A DNA stretch of 64,000 bases from NCBI RefSeq assembly GCF_010389155.1, contig NC_057764.1, positions 2,170,001 to 2,234,000 on the forward strand, written 5' to 3'. Positions 35,158-47,106 of this stretch are shown one piece after another (position 1 is the stretch's first letter; each line of letters begins with the position of its first letter). The translations under genes were made by a program, and so were the position numbers. The stretch comes from Erigeron canadensis (Eukaryota > Streptophyta > Magnoliopsida > Asterales > Asteraceae). The notes under the pieces were generated by a model. The model worked only from the letters and a program-made list of their open reading frames with translations. It made no database searches and had not been told where the DNA came from.

Positions 35158-37627
35158 TGTAACACCTGCCGTAATGTTAAAACTATGGCGAATCACTTTT
35201 GAACCCAAAAATGAAGTGTCACGATCGAATCTAAATACAAATATAAGAGTGAAAATGAGAGTTTTCTAATAACGATTATAAATTTAAAGCGATCTTGAAC
35301 CTTAATCTTCAAAAAAAATCTTTGCGCGGAAGCCATAAATGAATCTTCTTTACCCTTTTTAATAGTGTACCTGCCGCATGGAAAGAAAATGCGGCTGAGC
35401 CTAACGCCCAGTGTGCGGATAGAACAAAGGCAAATGCGAATGTAGATATAGTATATGCGAACAATAAGGTATATGATGTGAATCAAATAAGTATTACAAT
35501 GAAATGTGAACGAAATGAGAGTTCAACTGAACTAAGAAGTCAAAGGGGTATGTACAGTCGGGTCCAAAATTCTGACGCTTGCATATCAAGTATGTTATAT
35601 ATGACAAACACCGGCCGAAATTCCAACACTTGCATACAACAAGCATTGGCCGAAAGGTGCACATAGGACTGCAGATCCATATGTACCAAAGGTGAATGAG
35701 GAGTTGGCACACAACCCCAAACACAATCCAAAACACAAACACAAGCTAGGGTCACCCATACGCCCCCTAAAACCATTATACGGCCAACAAAGAGAAGACG
35801 TCGTAACCAATCACACTGCTACAGAAGTGTCGCACCATCAGTGCCACAATGACGTGCCTATGGTATCCTCATAGGTGGTTAATTACCCAATACCCAAAGT
35901 AGATAATCAAAGAAGCTCACAACAAAGGAACCAATAAATCAGGTTGTCACAATATTAAAGGCACATATAACATGGCAGCAAATGAGCAAATATAGTGCTA
36001 TTCTAAGGGTACAATAACAAAGAGCACTAACAAAGATGTCATATATCAGATCAATGAAGCAAATAATTAATAGAATCAAATAAGGCCATACAAAAAATAT
36101 TTGTAGGCATAATCAAAGGGAAACTTTAAAAATAAGGTCAGATACGTAAAGTTATAGAACACACAAGGAATTCAAATCATAATTTTAATGTTTTAAATAA
36201 ACAAGAATTCGTATAGTAATGTTACAAATAAAGTTTTGAGATTTTAATAAAATCAGAATCCGTACCTTAATAACGCTACAAAAGTCTAAGGCCGTACAAT
36301 CCTTAAGTTCTCAAAAAGAATCTACATTGACAATTCAAATGACATTTAGACCTTTTTATTAATTAATTTATTTTTGTTTTTCTTCTTTAAATTCTCGAAG
36401 CTTCTGCTTAATATGTAGTTCTATTTCATACATTAGATATATATATTATATATATTTTATATAGGATTTTGTTGCTGTAGTTATGTATTTTTACGCATAG
36501 TAATTTGACAAGTCTTAAACTACTATTTTAAGTTTACCAACTATATAACTCATTTCATATGTCAGAAAGTATAGCAAAACCCATGATTAAGTGACAGTGC
36601 TAATACCGTAAATTCATTAACTTGATAGTTTGAATAAAAGTGTAGGTACCCAATTTACAATACATATTTATAAAAATAGTTTTATACTGATAACATTAGT
36701 TAAGATGACACTTTTAGTAATGTTATAACCTACTAAGGAAACTACAAAATTTAAAAGCCTGAGTCTTCAATTCCTTTTTGGTTTAACCATGCGTACGTCG
36801 GGTATAACCCGATTTAAAGTTTACAGTAACTTCCTTAATATGACCATAGAATAGTATATGCACTTGTAATATGATTAGATGTGCCCCAAACGACTAGAAC
36901 TCAGTAACCCTATACGTCTATATACCCGAACTCAAACCGCCCTGTTTCAAGCCATTGTCGGAACTTTCGTTTTTCTATTTAGCGACTTAGAGTTGATCAT
37001 ATTGTATGATTATGATTACCACAAACACATTAGCATGCCATTTAGATTCAGTTTAAGTGATCTATCAATTAATTCCAAGTCGACATATAATTAATGGTGG
37101 ATGTATTATACCTTCCAAGACAGGCACAGGCTTCACAACAGACGCGAAACAAACTCGAAAGATCTCGTAAAAGCTAGCAATCCCCTACTGTCATCGCCCT
37201 AATGATACCCACGATCACCGTAGCTCGCTCTTCTTCCCTTACTGATGTATATAGATTCTATTCAATTCTCTAGTTGATGTGTTATTATGATTCTTGTATT
37301 ATTATTATTATGACTATATGAGGGCCACGAATGTGCTGAGGTTACTAACGTGAGGGGGAATTGTCATGAGTGAATATATAGGAGACTAGAAAGAGGTACG
37401 CACGAGATATCTGAAAATCGGCCGAGTTTTTAGTGGCTTCTGTTATAGTTAATAAGCCCACGTACATCTGATTTTACAATTTAAAATTTGATCTCCAATA
37501 TCTCTATAATATTTATCCGTAAATTTGTATCATCAAGCAATTATTATTTTAATGTTCTATAGTAAGATCAATAAACAACTAAAGTTACGTACTTAAACTA
37601 TTATTGTTAAAAACTTGGGGTATTATA
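35158..37627 (-). mobile_element. Solo LTR, 2.47 kb, TSD CGCGT
   Basis: Starts TGTAACACCTGCC at 35158 and ends TTGGGGTATTATA at 37627 (C to T in the final TTACA). CGCGT flanks both ends (35153-35157 and 37628-37632), and the outer sequences join into a Helitron hairpin. No gag or pol frame; short frames inside (62-97 codons) are fortuitous. Strand is a guess from similarity with 2239-4722. Confidence 0.8.
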
Positions 37628-37836
37628 CGCGTAATGCAACAGCGGTCATGACAGCGATGATGTGGTAATGGTGGCGGCTGTTGGTGAAGATGACATCGAG
37701 TGTTGTACATAATTTATGTAAAAGTAATTGGTCTAAAAGGTTAATGGAGATATTGATAAAGATAAAGAACTGATTATGCGATTTAATCTTTAAGGGTATT
37801 TTTGACAAATTCTCTCATGTAACTGTTAACATGAGA

Positions 37837-40800
37837 TGTAACATCCCAAACTTTTCAAGTTTGACTATTGCGTTAGTTAACGTTGGGTTCGTTAAGTTTA
37901 TGTGCCCTATATGTGATTATGTGATTAAATGCTTATGTGTTTTATATGAAACGATTAATATGATGTATAATGAAAGTAATTAAAGCAACGTAATCAAAGT
38001 TAAGTGCTTGTTACATCGTTAAGTCTCTCGGTAGGTGAATTAAACTAAGAAAGTCAAGTTTAGGAGTTGAGGGGTCCTATGTGTAACTATTGGAGTTGAT
38101 GGCCAGGGATTAGTGAGCAATTAGGCAACCCTAATTGTCACAAACATCCATTCTTTGTGTGTGTAATACTCCAGTCGAAAATCCCCTCCCTTTTTAAGCA
38201 ATTCTCCCTCAATAATCAATCGTTTTGTGACGTTTTAATCAAGTATTATTTAGATCTTTCATCCTTATGATCATCTACAGGTATTATAGGTAATATTCCT
38301 TTGGAATCTGATTAATTGAGTTATAGATGAGTATTCAATCCAGACCATGGGGTTTGGGTTGGGTTAATTGATTAAACGTTTACCGATTTCTTGTTATTCG
38401 GGTAATTAACGAGTGATTAATGTTTGTAATGGATCAAGGAATCAATTGATGGTTTGAAGTCATCAATTGTGTCTTAAAAGAGGTCATTTTGATGTCTCGA
38501 GGTTGGGGTTAGGGTTTGAGATAGAATGAGAATCGTTTAAGTGCAGTTCAAAATTAGGTTTGCTAATCGAGCCCCGATATGCGGTGCATGGAAATTCCAT
38601 GTGGCGCATGGAATGGTTTGGTTTCATCTGACTTGGTTTATGCGGCGCATGGAAGATCTATTGTAACATCCTAGACTTTTCAAGTTTGACTATTTGACTA
38701 TTCCGTTAGTTAATGTTAGGTTCGATAAGTTTATGTGCCCTATATGGGAATATGTGATTAAATGCTTATGTGTGATAATGTGAGATGAATAAGATGATGT
38801 TTAATAAAAGTAATTAAAGTAACATTACGAAGGTTAAGTGCTTATAAGATCATAAGGTCTCCCGGTAAGTGAATTAAGCTAAGAAAGTCAAGTTTATAAG
38901 TTGAGGACCTAAGTGTAACTTTTGGAGTTGATGGCCAGGGGTTAAGGGGTAATTAGGCAGCCCTAATTGACACAAAACACCTGCTCTCATACGTGAGAAA
39001 CCCTCCAGCCGATCTCCTTCCCTCTCTCAAAAGCAATTCCCTCCAAGATCTATTAATTTCGTGGTGTTTCGAGCAAGATTTGATTAAGATCTTTCATCCT
39101 TATGATCATCTACAGGTATTGTAGGTAAAATCCTCTTTGAAATCTGATCTTCTGAGTCATAGATGAGTATTCAATCCAAGCTATGGGGTTTGCGTTGGGT
39201 TAATTGATCAAACGTTTATCGATTTTATGTTATTCGGGTGAATCAATGAGTGATTTATGTTGTAAAGGATTAAAGGATCAATTGATAGATTAAAGTCATC
39301 AAAAGTAATGTTAAAGAAGTTAGTTTTATGTCTCCAGGTCAAATTAATGGTGTGTGTTCGTATGGAATTCATTTAAAGATTGAAAAGTTGGGTTTTTGGT
39401 CGTCAGGCTGAGGTGCGGTGCACCACTGCCCGGGTTTGGATTTTGGGTTTTCGATGGGAGCCCGATATGTGACGCACCAAGAGCTGGTGCGGCGCACTTG
39501 TATTCGATCTGAGTTTTCTGTTTGATTGGTGCGACGCACCTGATGCCCAGTTTGCACAAAACACTTCGTTTAGCTTATATGTCAATCTTATACTCATTAT
39601 AGGTAGTCGGGAGCACTTAGCAAGCATTGTAAGACATACGTAACTCATTGTTAAGCAGTACCAAGGTAAGATACACGACTTTGACATGCTGAGGGTTCAA
39701 CAAAAACATAGTTTTAATATAATAACTTCCCAAATGATATCTTGTTTGTTTATGGGTATTCGGGGTTACACGGGAGGTGATATGGGCTATGTATATGACC
39801 ATTGAGACCTGAAATGCAGTCCCAATGATATGTGATGTGATGTTATGTTATGAAATGATGTGTAATATCTTGTGATGTAATGAAATGTGACACATGTTGA
39901 TGACTATTGAAATGTGAATGATTGTATGGCTTGTTCGTCTAGTTCACTAGACTCTTTAAGTTGCCATGTCACGTGCATGGGTCCAAACGTAAAAGATGTA
40001 TATGTGATGATGTTTAGGTAATGTGGACACCTAAACTATATGTGATGTAAACCGATCTTGTAAATGTTGTGAGAAGTGTTAAGCTTAACCCGTACTTGCT
40101 CTTGCCCGGCGGGTGCGTATATGTGGTTGCTTGGGTGGCTCCTTGCAACATAATTACGTGGTTTGAGTATCTCCGGGTGTCGTGATTAACCACCAATGTC
40201 TGAACATACGGACTTACTCCTGGATTGGGTTGCCATTCCTTAACGACATTGATGTACAGCCGTAAGGTTTGTCCATCTAGTCGGGTGTGACTTATGTCAC
40301 ACTTAATTAGATGAATATGTTATATGGTATGCGTGACTTATGTCACATTTGCAAAGACGATATGTGAAAAGATATGAAAGATGACTAGGCACATTTAGGG
40401 TGGTTCATCCTATTATGAAAGATGTTGATGCTATGATATGTATGTGTAATGATATGATTGATGCTATGTGCCTTAACGATCTCAACTGACTTTTCTATAA
40501 TGTTTTAAATGGAGAAAAGCTTTATATACTATGTGTTATCTTACTTAGCTAAATCGTTAACTAACACTTGCTCTTTTAAAATGTGTTGTTCCCTCAGGTC
40601 CAACATAATGAACAGGTAGATGTAAGAAGATGCAAGGCATGAGTAGATGGTCTTGAAGCTGGCTTTAGTTTACCCATAGTGACTGCTCGTATTAGATATT
40701 GATTTATGTTTAGATATGTATGATTTGCATTTATTATAATGTCGGTTGTTTAATGTTGGGAATCCGATGGATTTCCATATACACTTGTTTTGATGATATG

Positions 40801-41980
40801 GCTAGTAACACCATTTAATGAATGAACCAAACTCATTTTGCTGGTTTGGACTTTTGAAGTTAATTCCGCTTTCTTTGACGTCGATAGGTGCAAATTTTTT
40901 GGAAATCCATATTTTTAAACGACGGGTGTTACGTCTATGCGGCGCATATTCAGTTCTGGCAGTCGTATAGGCTTGTTTTCATGCTCGTTTGACCCATAGA
41001 CCTTAGGTTACCTTATGGTATAGGAAACTTAGAGAGGTCTTTTGAAGTCACATTTACGTTACCTATTGGTTATATGTTGCTATAGGTAGTCGGAAACACA
41101 AACAAGATGAATTAACCTTTCATATTGCTTGTTGTGCTCGTCACGAGGTAAGATACACTACTTTGACACACTAAGGGTTCAACAAAAACATCGTTTTCAT
41201 ATGAGATGAAAACGGGAGGTCTGACCAACCCCATTTGTCTTGAACATACGGATTACTCCGGGATTGGCTTGGCATTCCTTAACGACATTGATGTACAACC
41301 GTAAGGTTTGTCCATCTAGTCGGGTGTGACTTATGTCACCCTTACGAGATGTTTATGTTATATGAGATGCATGACTTATGTCACAATTACAAAGATGTTT
41401 AGATGTTATATGTGAGATGCGAAAGATTACTAGGCACATTAAGATGACCCATCCAATATAAAAGATGTGTAATGCAAGATGCAATATGGTATCTGTGATG
41501 ACTTGTGATGATATGTGCCTTAAAGATGAAATATAACTTTTCTATAATGTTTTAAATGGACAAATGTTTTATAAATTATGGGTTATCTTACTTAGCTAAT
41601 TCATTAGCTAACATTTGCTCTTTTAAAATGTGTTGTGCCCTCAGGTCCAACATAGTGAACAGGTAGATGTGAGAAGATGTGAGGCATGAGTAGATGATCC
41701 AGAAGCTGGTTGTAGTTTACCCTTAGTGGTTGCTCGCATTAGACGTTCATTTATGTTTAGATATTTATGATTTGTACTTATTATAATGTCGGTTGTTTAA
41801 TGTTAGGCAACCGATGGATTTCCATTTTGACTTGTTTTGATGATATGGCTAGTCACTCAATTTAATGAATAAACCAAACAGAATTTGCTGGTTTGGACTT
41901 TTAAAGTTTAATTCCACTTTCTTTGACGTCGTTAGGCGAAAAATTTTAGAAATCCATATTTTTAAACGACGGGTGTTATA
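37837..41980 (+). mobile_element. Outer solo LTR, TSD TGAGA, split by a second LTR
   Basis: Starts TGTAACATCCCAAAC at 37837, ends CGACGGGTGTTATA at 41980; TGAGA at 37832-37836 and 41981-41985. After subtracting the inner insertion it is 1867 bp. Like its relative it holds GCGGCGCATGG motifs, the landmark GATACAC(T)ACTTTGACACAC(T)GA.GGGTTC and a CCTCAGGTCCAACAT segment close to the end. Tekay-like Ty3 LTRs share the TGTAACAYCC start and long size, so that affiliation is likely but unproven. Confidence 0.85.
38662..40933 (+). mobile_element. Inner solo LTR, 2272 bp, TSD TCTAT
   Basis: Starts TGTAACATCCTAG at 38662, ends GACGGGTGTTACG at 40933, flanked by TCTAT at 38657-38661 and 40934-40938. 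It is a close relative of the outer LTR, with the same landmarks in the same order and orientation; the outer LTR lacks several hundred bases of its middle. No coding region. Confidence 0.9.
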
Positions 41981-42016
41981 TGAGAACAATTTTTTTTATA
42001 TATAATATAGTATAGA

Positions 42017-42235
42017 TAACTCATTACTTTTTATTCTATTTGACAATTTTTTATAACATTTGTAGTATGTAATAACATATTAAATATAGCCCCAGGGCTA
42101 TGTTTATCATTTCCCTTAAAAATAATAATTCACTTTTAATAGCTTAGTATTGTAATAACCTTATATATATATGTATATATATATATATATATAACAAAAA
42201 AAACAAATTTAGTAAAATATTAAAAAATATACATA
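42017..42235. other. AT-rich spacer
   Basis: Contains ATAGCCCCAGGGCTATGTTTATCATTTCCC (split here as arms ATAGCC and GGCTAT) at about 42085-42115, similar to an end of the 49497 MITE, and a (TA)n run at 42161-42193. Confidence 0.4.
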
Positions 42236-42380
42236 TTTCAAAAATAACTCTACCACGACGGTGTAGAGAGGCTAGTTGCTTACAGGTCTTATCTAAAGAT
42301 AAAAAAGGACCTCCAGTCTTGTAATAGATGAGGATTGAACCCATGACCTCCGTCTATAAAACTAATCATATTATATCCAC
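42236..42380 (-). mobile_element. Probable tRNA-derived SINE
   Basis: Minus-strand GGTCATGGGTTCAATCC (about 42332-42348) matches a polymerase III B box; a weak A box would lie near 42360-42380. The distal part ends in an AT-rich run near 42236. Target duplications not resolved. Confidence 0.4.
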
Positions 42381-42562
42381 CAATAAATTAAAACAGGATT
42401 CAAGTTTACATTGATCAACATGTGATGTTATATTAAAGAGACACGTGTCCTTTTAGTTATATTTATATATATAAAAAAAAACCTATTAATTAATGCATAA
42501 ATAAATGATTATTTAATGTAAATCCTTGGTATACGAGTACAACTTTTCCTATCCTATTAAGA

Positions 42563-42740
42563 AAAATGGTTAATCTTCTTAAACAATGGCTTAAAAATCA
42601 TCATAATCTTATCAAAATTTAACATGTGTAATTTACTCATTATTTTTTTTCATCTCATATCTTTATTTTTCAATGTGACGTGATTTTGTGATTAAAAGTA
42701 TTTTTAGACTAATTTATTAGAGGGATTAATCATTTTCTTT
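42563..42740. mobile_element. Third copy of the 11463 MITE family
   Basis: Ends GAAAAATGGTTAATCTTC and AGAGGGATTAATCATTTTC correspond to the inverted termini of 11463-11642; the interior keeps AACATGTG. Decayed. Confidence 0.45.
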
Positions 42741-43146
42741 AATTAAATATTGCCGCTCACTTATAGTCTTTTAAATACACCTACTTATTTATTTATTTTA
42801 TTAATTTATACATATACATGTATAGGAGTTAAGAAAATTTTTCATTTGATGTTTTATTCGAGATCAAGTTTAATATAACGTATATATTGTAGTAGCTTAA
42901 TTATTTTACCTTTAATACTTTTGTGTATCTCATTGCTTAGGTTGGACGGTGACAAAACCGGTACCGGTCGGTCATTGGTGTAAAACTATTATGTGTAGCC
43001 GGTACTGATGGGGTGGGGAGGATTATGTCCGCCTTACTAATAATTGATAAAATATATACAACATATAGTTATATTGTATAACTGTATGTTACATATATTT
43101 TTGTACATAACAAATATATTTTGTGTAGGGATTAAAAAGCGTATGA

Positions 43147-43477
43147 GTCCTTGAGTATTAGCTCAATGGTTGAAATACCATCCTCTTATCCACGAGGTAT
43201 TGAGTTCAAGCCTTGGGGAGGACATAAGGAAGTCCCTTTATTAGGGCTTGGCTTGGGTATACCTATGTTCAAGTGTGAGGGGACAAGGTTTACCCCAATT
43301 AATCTTCATGCCTTCGGGCGGATTAGTAGGGGGTCCCCCCATCGGGTATTTGAAATAGACAATTCTACTTCGAGTGAGCTCTCTAGCGCGGACCCGGTTA
43401 AGACAACGTATGCTAGACCTTCCGTTGTCGAATCGCGACATAAAGTTTCCAACGAAATTTACCTTTCAAAAAAAAAT
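43147..43477 (+). mobile_element. tRNA-derived SINE with 7-bp target duplication
   Basis: A box TATTAGCTCAATGGTT (43156-43171), B box GGTATTGAGTTCAAGCC (43196-43212), unrelated body, and an A9 tail near 43468-43476. CGTATGA flanks both ends (43140-43146 and 43478-43484), extendable to 13 bp with one mismatch. The 139-codon frame overlapping it is not a gene. Confidence 0.85.
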
Positions 43478-43754
43478 CGTATGAAATTTGTCAAATTGTT
43501 TTGTATTTGTAAATGTGTACAAATTATCTACATTAATAAGTGCGAACAAATTTATAAGTGTCACATTTAAAGATGTGTAAAAAAAAATGTTCACGTTAAT
43601 AAGTACATAAATTTTATACTTGTATGCACTTTTAATTGTGAAAATAAAATTTTTGCATGCAAAATCTTCACACAAGGCAAGTGTGAAAGAAATTGTTTGC
43701 AAATAATTTAACTTTACACAAATTGCGTACAATTATAATATTGAATATATTTAC

Positions 43755-43960
43755 TCTTTTATAAAATATTTTGGGTTTTTTATTTATGGTATGTCTTAAG
43801 AAATTAAGCATATTTTTTTTTTCCAAAAAATCCCTTTCAATATATTTATGGTTTTCAAAATATTCCTCCACACACTACAACACTAAATTATCATATCTAC
43901 TCTTATAACAAATTATCACTTCTAAAAAAAATTCCGCCGCAACGCGCGGTATTAAGCTAG
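43755..43960 (+). mobile_element. Short Helitron, 3' end clear, 5' end tentative
   Basis: 3' end CCGCCGCAACGCGCGG, TATTAAG, CTAG (43957-43960) followed by T. The 5' TC at 43755 (TCTTTTATAAAATATTTTGG) is a guess based on resemblance to other copies. Confidence 0.5.
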
Positions 43961-44506
43961 TACTAATAAAATAACGATTCATATCCACCAAATGTGAATC
44001 GGCTGAGTTGGATAACCACCGGATGTGAAGTCCATTTGTATCCGTAGTTAGTTTTATTAAGTATATAGACGCATTGAATATATACTATAAAGAAAATTGT
44101 TTGAATAATGATTTGACGTGATGGAGCAGATATTTGTGAACAATACATACAATAAAAGCATTATTGATACAATTATTGTACATGAAAATTTTGGTTTTAG
44201 ATTTCTGTCCGTGATTTGTGCTTTTAGTCCTTTTTTTTTTCAAAAAAAAAAAAAAAGAAGGAAAAAATCTGCAAGAGATGTGTAAGAATGTAAGATACCT
44301 ATGTAAACAAAACAGTACTTAAATTAAAGCGGAGTGGTCAAGAGAGACACTACCGCATAGAAAAGAATTAGTACCAATTTATATGCTTTTGCTAATATGG
44401 TTTTTTTTTTGTTTTGTTTTTTTTTTGGTTAAAACGATAAAAAATGTAACGAAAAATATGAAAAGTAAAAACACTACAAAGAGGAATTAAATAAAAGGCA
44501 TATATA
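43961..44506. other. Intergenic; nothing seen
   Basis: AT-rich with poly-T/poly-A tracts at 44229-44255 and 44400-44428. No gene. Confidence 0.4.
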
Positions 44507-45645
44507 CAGGCCGGTCTATAGGGTGGACAAAGTGAACGACGGGCCGAGACCTGTTTTTTAAGGGGCCCAATTTTTTTTTTTTGTTATATATAAAAAATTA
44601 AATTTATACGCGTAAAAAGGAAGAGAAAAAAGAAGTCGCAGTCAAAATTATCAAGCCAAGCGGTGCTGCAAAAGTGCGATGTGATCAAAAATTGTGTTTC
44701 AGTGTTTGTCGCCACCGTTCCTTTAATTTGCAGGTGTTGGACTTTGTTCTTATTTTATGTAAATAATGATTAATTGGCTTATCAATGTTTATCTTTGTTA
44801 TATAGTATATTTATTATTAAAAAATTTATAATAGCTTTGTAGAATCAATCAATTTGCTAGTACTCGAATCCTCGGCTAGCATAAGATATGTTGAGGCAAC
44901 AATTTGATTTTGCATTTTTTTAGTTTTTTGAAGAATAATAACTATTGCTATGTTTCATTTATCGTCATTTTTAAAGATTAATTAGCTTATATAAATCAGA
45001 ATATATATATATATAGGGTAGAGATGCAGAGAGAAGGTTCTTAAGGAGAGAAGGTCTGTTTTTTATTTTTAACTTGTTTTTTTGATTTTTCTTTTTTCAC
45101 TTTTTTAGTTTTTTTTAATTAATTTAATTCATAGAAAAATTTTAAAAATAAATAAAAATTAAAAATTTCTAACCCAGAGTTAGTGAGTTATACATGTAAG
45201 GGTACGGTACGGGCTTCGCCCTTAAAGATATTAATAAGGGGTAGCTGGTGGGAGTGATAGGTCATAGAGGGTGATAGATCATAGGGGGTGATCGGTGATG
45301 GGGTGATCTACCTAATGGACTTTGCTCTTAGCTATTATGGCTTCACCATAAGACGAGAGGCTTCGCCTATAGCTTACGGGCTACGCCCTTTGAAAAAAAA
45401 ATATTTTTAAAAAAATTTATATGAAATTAGTTAATTAAAGAAAGAATGAAAAAAAGTGAAAAAAATCAAAAAAGTTTAAAAAACAAGTTAAAAAAAATAA
45501 AAAAATAAACCTTCTCACTTTTCTCTCTTTAAAGTACCTTTTCATTTGATTTCTATATATATATATAATATAATTTATTGCGCTTAGTCTATGGGGCCTT
45601 TTTTGATGTTCGGCCAAGACCTATAAATCTTCAGGGACTACCCTG
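44507..45645. mobile_element. hAT-like non-autonomous element, 1.14 kb
   Basis: Ends CAGGCCGG (44507) and ..TACCCTG (45645) carry the CAGG-type terminus of hAT elements. Subterminal GGGCCGAGACCTGTTTTTTAAGGGGCC and, at the right, the complement of GGTCTTGGCCGAAC...AAAAAAGGCCCC pair with gaps. CATATATA (44499-44506) and TATATATA (45646-45653) would be an 8-bp target duplication with one mismatch, though in a TA-rich context. No transposase frame. Confidence 0.55.
45015..45553. mobile_element. Foldback-type element nested in the hAT-like element
   Basis: About 130-bp inverted arms: left from AGAGAAGGTTCTTAAGGAG (about 45033) through TTTTTAACTTGTTTTTTTGA; right mirrors it down to CTCTCTTTAAAGTACCTTTT (about 45524-45543). 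The core holds repeats of GATAGGTCATAGAGG-GTGATAG (45256-45300) that also occur inside the Helitron at 48110-48185, and GGCTTCGCC hairpins (45210, 45359). Exact limits are uncertain. Confidence 0.55.
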
Positions 45646-45958
45646 TATATATATATAGCTGATTTTCAGGTTTTAATTTTTGCAATAAACATTTTATTAA
45701 AAACTGGCCTGCAGGTACGTACAACATAACCAAAACAAAACATGATATCGCACCAACAAAATGAAACACATCAAGCAAACACAAAGATGATTCTTAAGCA
45801 GTACGTAAAAATGATCATATATGATCAATACGAACGACGACTGGTCTCTTTGGAACGAACAGTCTATTTGGAAGAAGCAGCAAACCTAGCACTACGGCTG
45901 TTAAGAAGACGTAGATAACGAACTGATCTAGCTAAAGACGGATGGAGCTGATGATCTG

Positions 45959-46276
45959 CTAGAAGAGGTACAAGTCCCCGCAGCACAATTGGCGTAATTG
46001 ACCTTCACAGCTCTCGTTGTTGTCCCGTTTTTTGTTGTACGTAGTTTCTTTGTACTCAATGCTTTTGATTAATCCTTGAGAAGCATGTCTATCTACCATT
46101 GTCCCCATTGCTTGCATAACTTGAGAATTTGAACTAACAACATCTGTAGTACTAGTACTACTTTGCTGCCATGTTGTGATTGTTCTTTTAAATGAAAACT
46201 CACGATGAAGTGCGAATATGAGTGTTAATTTGGGGTTGATGAATAGATGAGACAATGAGTGCATCCCCCTCTTCAT
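45959..46276 (-). CDS. Hypothetical 105-aa protein
   Basis: Minus-strand frame starting about 40 bp downstream of AATTAAATAAGG, a possible TATA-like box. The peptide has a basic N-terminus, a hydrophobic patch (about 18-24), a Ser/Thr-rich middle (39-52) and a polar C-terminal third with three cysteines. I do not recognise it. An upstream ATG in another frame (complement of 46292) encodes a short acidic peptide ending beside a GTGAGT donor-like word, so a spliced gene is possible but not supported by any homology I can see. Confidence 0.2.
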   Translation of the reverse strand: MKRGMHSLSHLFINPKLTLIFALHREFSFKRTITTWQQSSTSTTDVVSSNSQVMQAMGTMVDRHASQGLIKSIEYKETTYNKKRDNNESCEGQLRQLCCGDLYLF

Positions 46277-46299
46277 TTTTCACTTCGTCCATTAAGCTT

Positions 46300-47106
46300 C
46301 CTCCTTATTTAATTTCAATAAGTGCAATCGCCTTTTTGACTTTCGATTTTCCACCAAAGACGAACCAATTTCCGGGGGAATAATGGTAGCCCGCAGTACG
46401 TAACTCACAAATAAAAAAGTAAAAAAACAAGATAAAAACTAAAACCTAAAACATTTAAATATTTTATGCAATCCAGATTATGACATTAGATAAATTAAAG
46501 TAAAAATAAGCTTTTTTCATAATAATGACTGTGTTGTTTGTTACCTTTTAAACTTTTGTGATTTGTGTCATTCTTGTTACATTTTAGATTAGACACACAG
46601 TAGGCGCATGTTTAGGTTTTTTCCTTTTAAGAGGTGTAATATTATTTTTTTAATTCATAAATGATGTGTAAGTGAGTTTTTATTTTGTTAAGTACATTCT
46701 TTAATTTTTGGATAATCGTTAAAATTTGTAACGGGTTTAGTTAATAACATATATTACATATATATATACATAAAAAAATATATAACCGGGCCCCTAAAAA
46801 TCGGACCTCGACTGGTCGTCCATCCTATGCCTAAGTCCCCCATTGCGATTGCACAAACCCGGATTACACGCGTGAAGATGAATCCAGTTTTGGAGAGCCA
46901 GGATTTAGGAAAAACATAAATCCGAGTTTGAGAAATCTGAAATTACCAATTTTGCATAATGTTTTATTCCCCACCGAGTTTTGTTTGAAAAAGTAAGTAT
47001 TTATTCAAAAAGTTCATGATACATTATATATGCCTTTTGCTTTATTTGGACTTTCAAGTACAATACAAACAACGCGTATAATTAACAGGTCAATTTAGGC
47101 ACTTGA
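46300..47106. other. Intergenic with a hAT-like end fragment
   Basis: GGGCCCCTAAAAATCGG.CCTCGACTGGTCGTCCATCCTAT at 46787-46830 resembles the reverse of the left end of the 44507 element. The last 60-100 bp before 47107 are probably the 3' UTR of the dioxygenase relic. Confidence 0.4.

Larger units (their letters stand above)
35141..42016 (-). mobile_element. Decayed Helitron split by three solo LTRs
   Basis: 5' end on the minus strand: TCTATACTATATTATATA from 42016. 3' end: CCGCTGTTGCATTACGCGGG then TATTGTGCTATAT, recovered only when the LTR at 35158-37627 and one copy of its target duplication are removed; the last four bases read CTAT rather than CTAG. Helitron sequence proper is 41981-42016, 37628-37836 and 35141-35157, with G/T-rich TGGTGGCGGCTG interior as in the other copies. 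Without the insertions it is about 250 bp. Confidence 0.65.

Noticed and set aside
43151..43570. 139-codon frame
   Set aside because: Lies across a tRNA-derived SINE with clear A and B boxes and target duplication.
45959..46276. Similarity of KSIEYKETT to the dioxygenase exon 4 motif KSIEHRATV
   Set aside because: Only a few residues agree and the surrounding sequence shows no dioxygenase features; likely chance.
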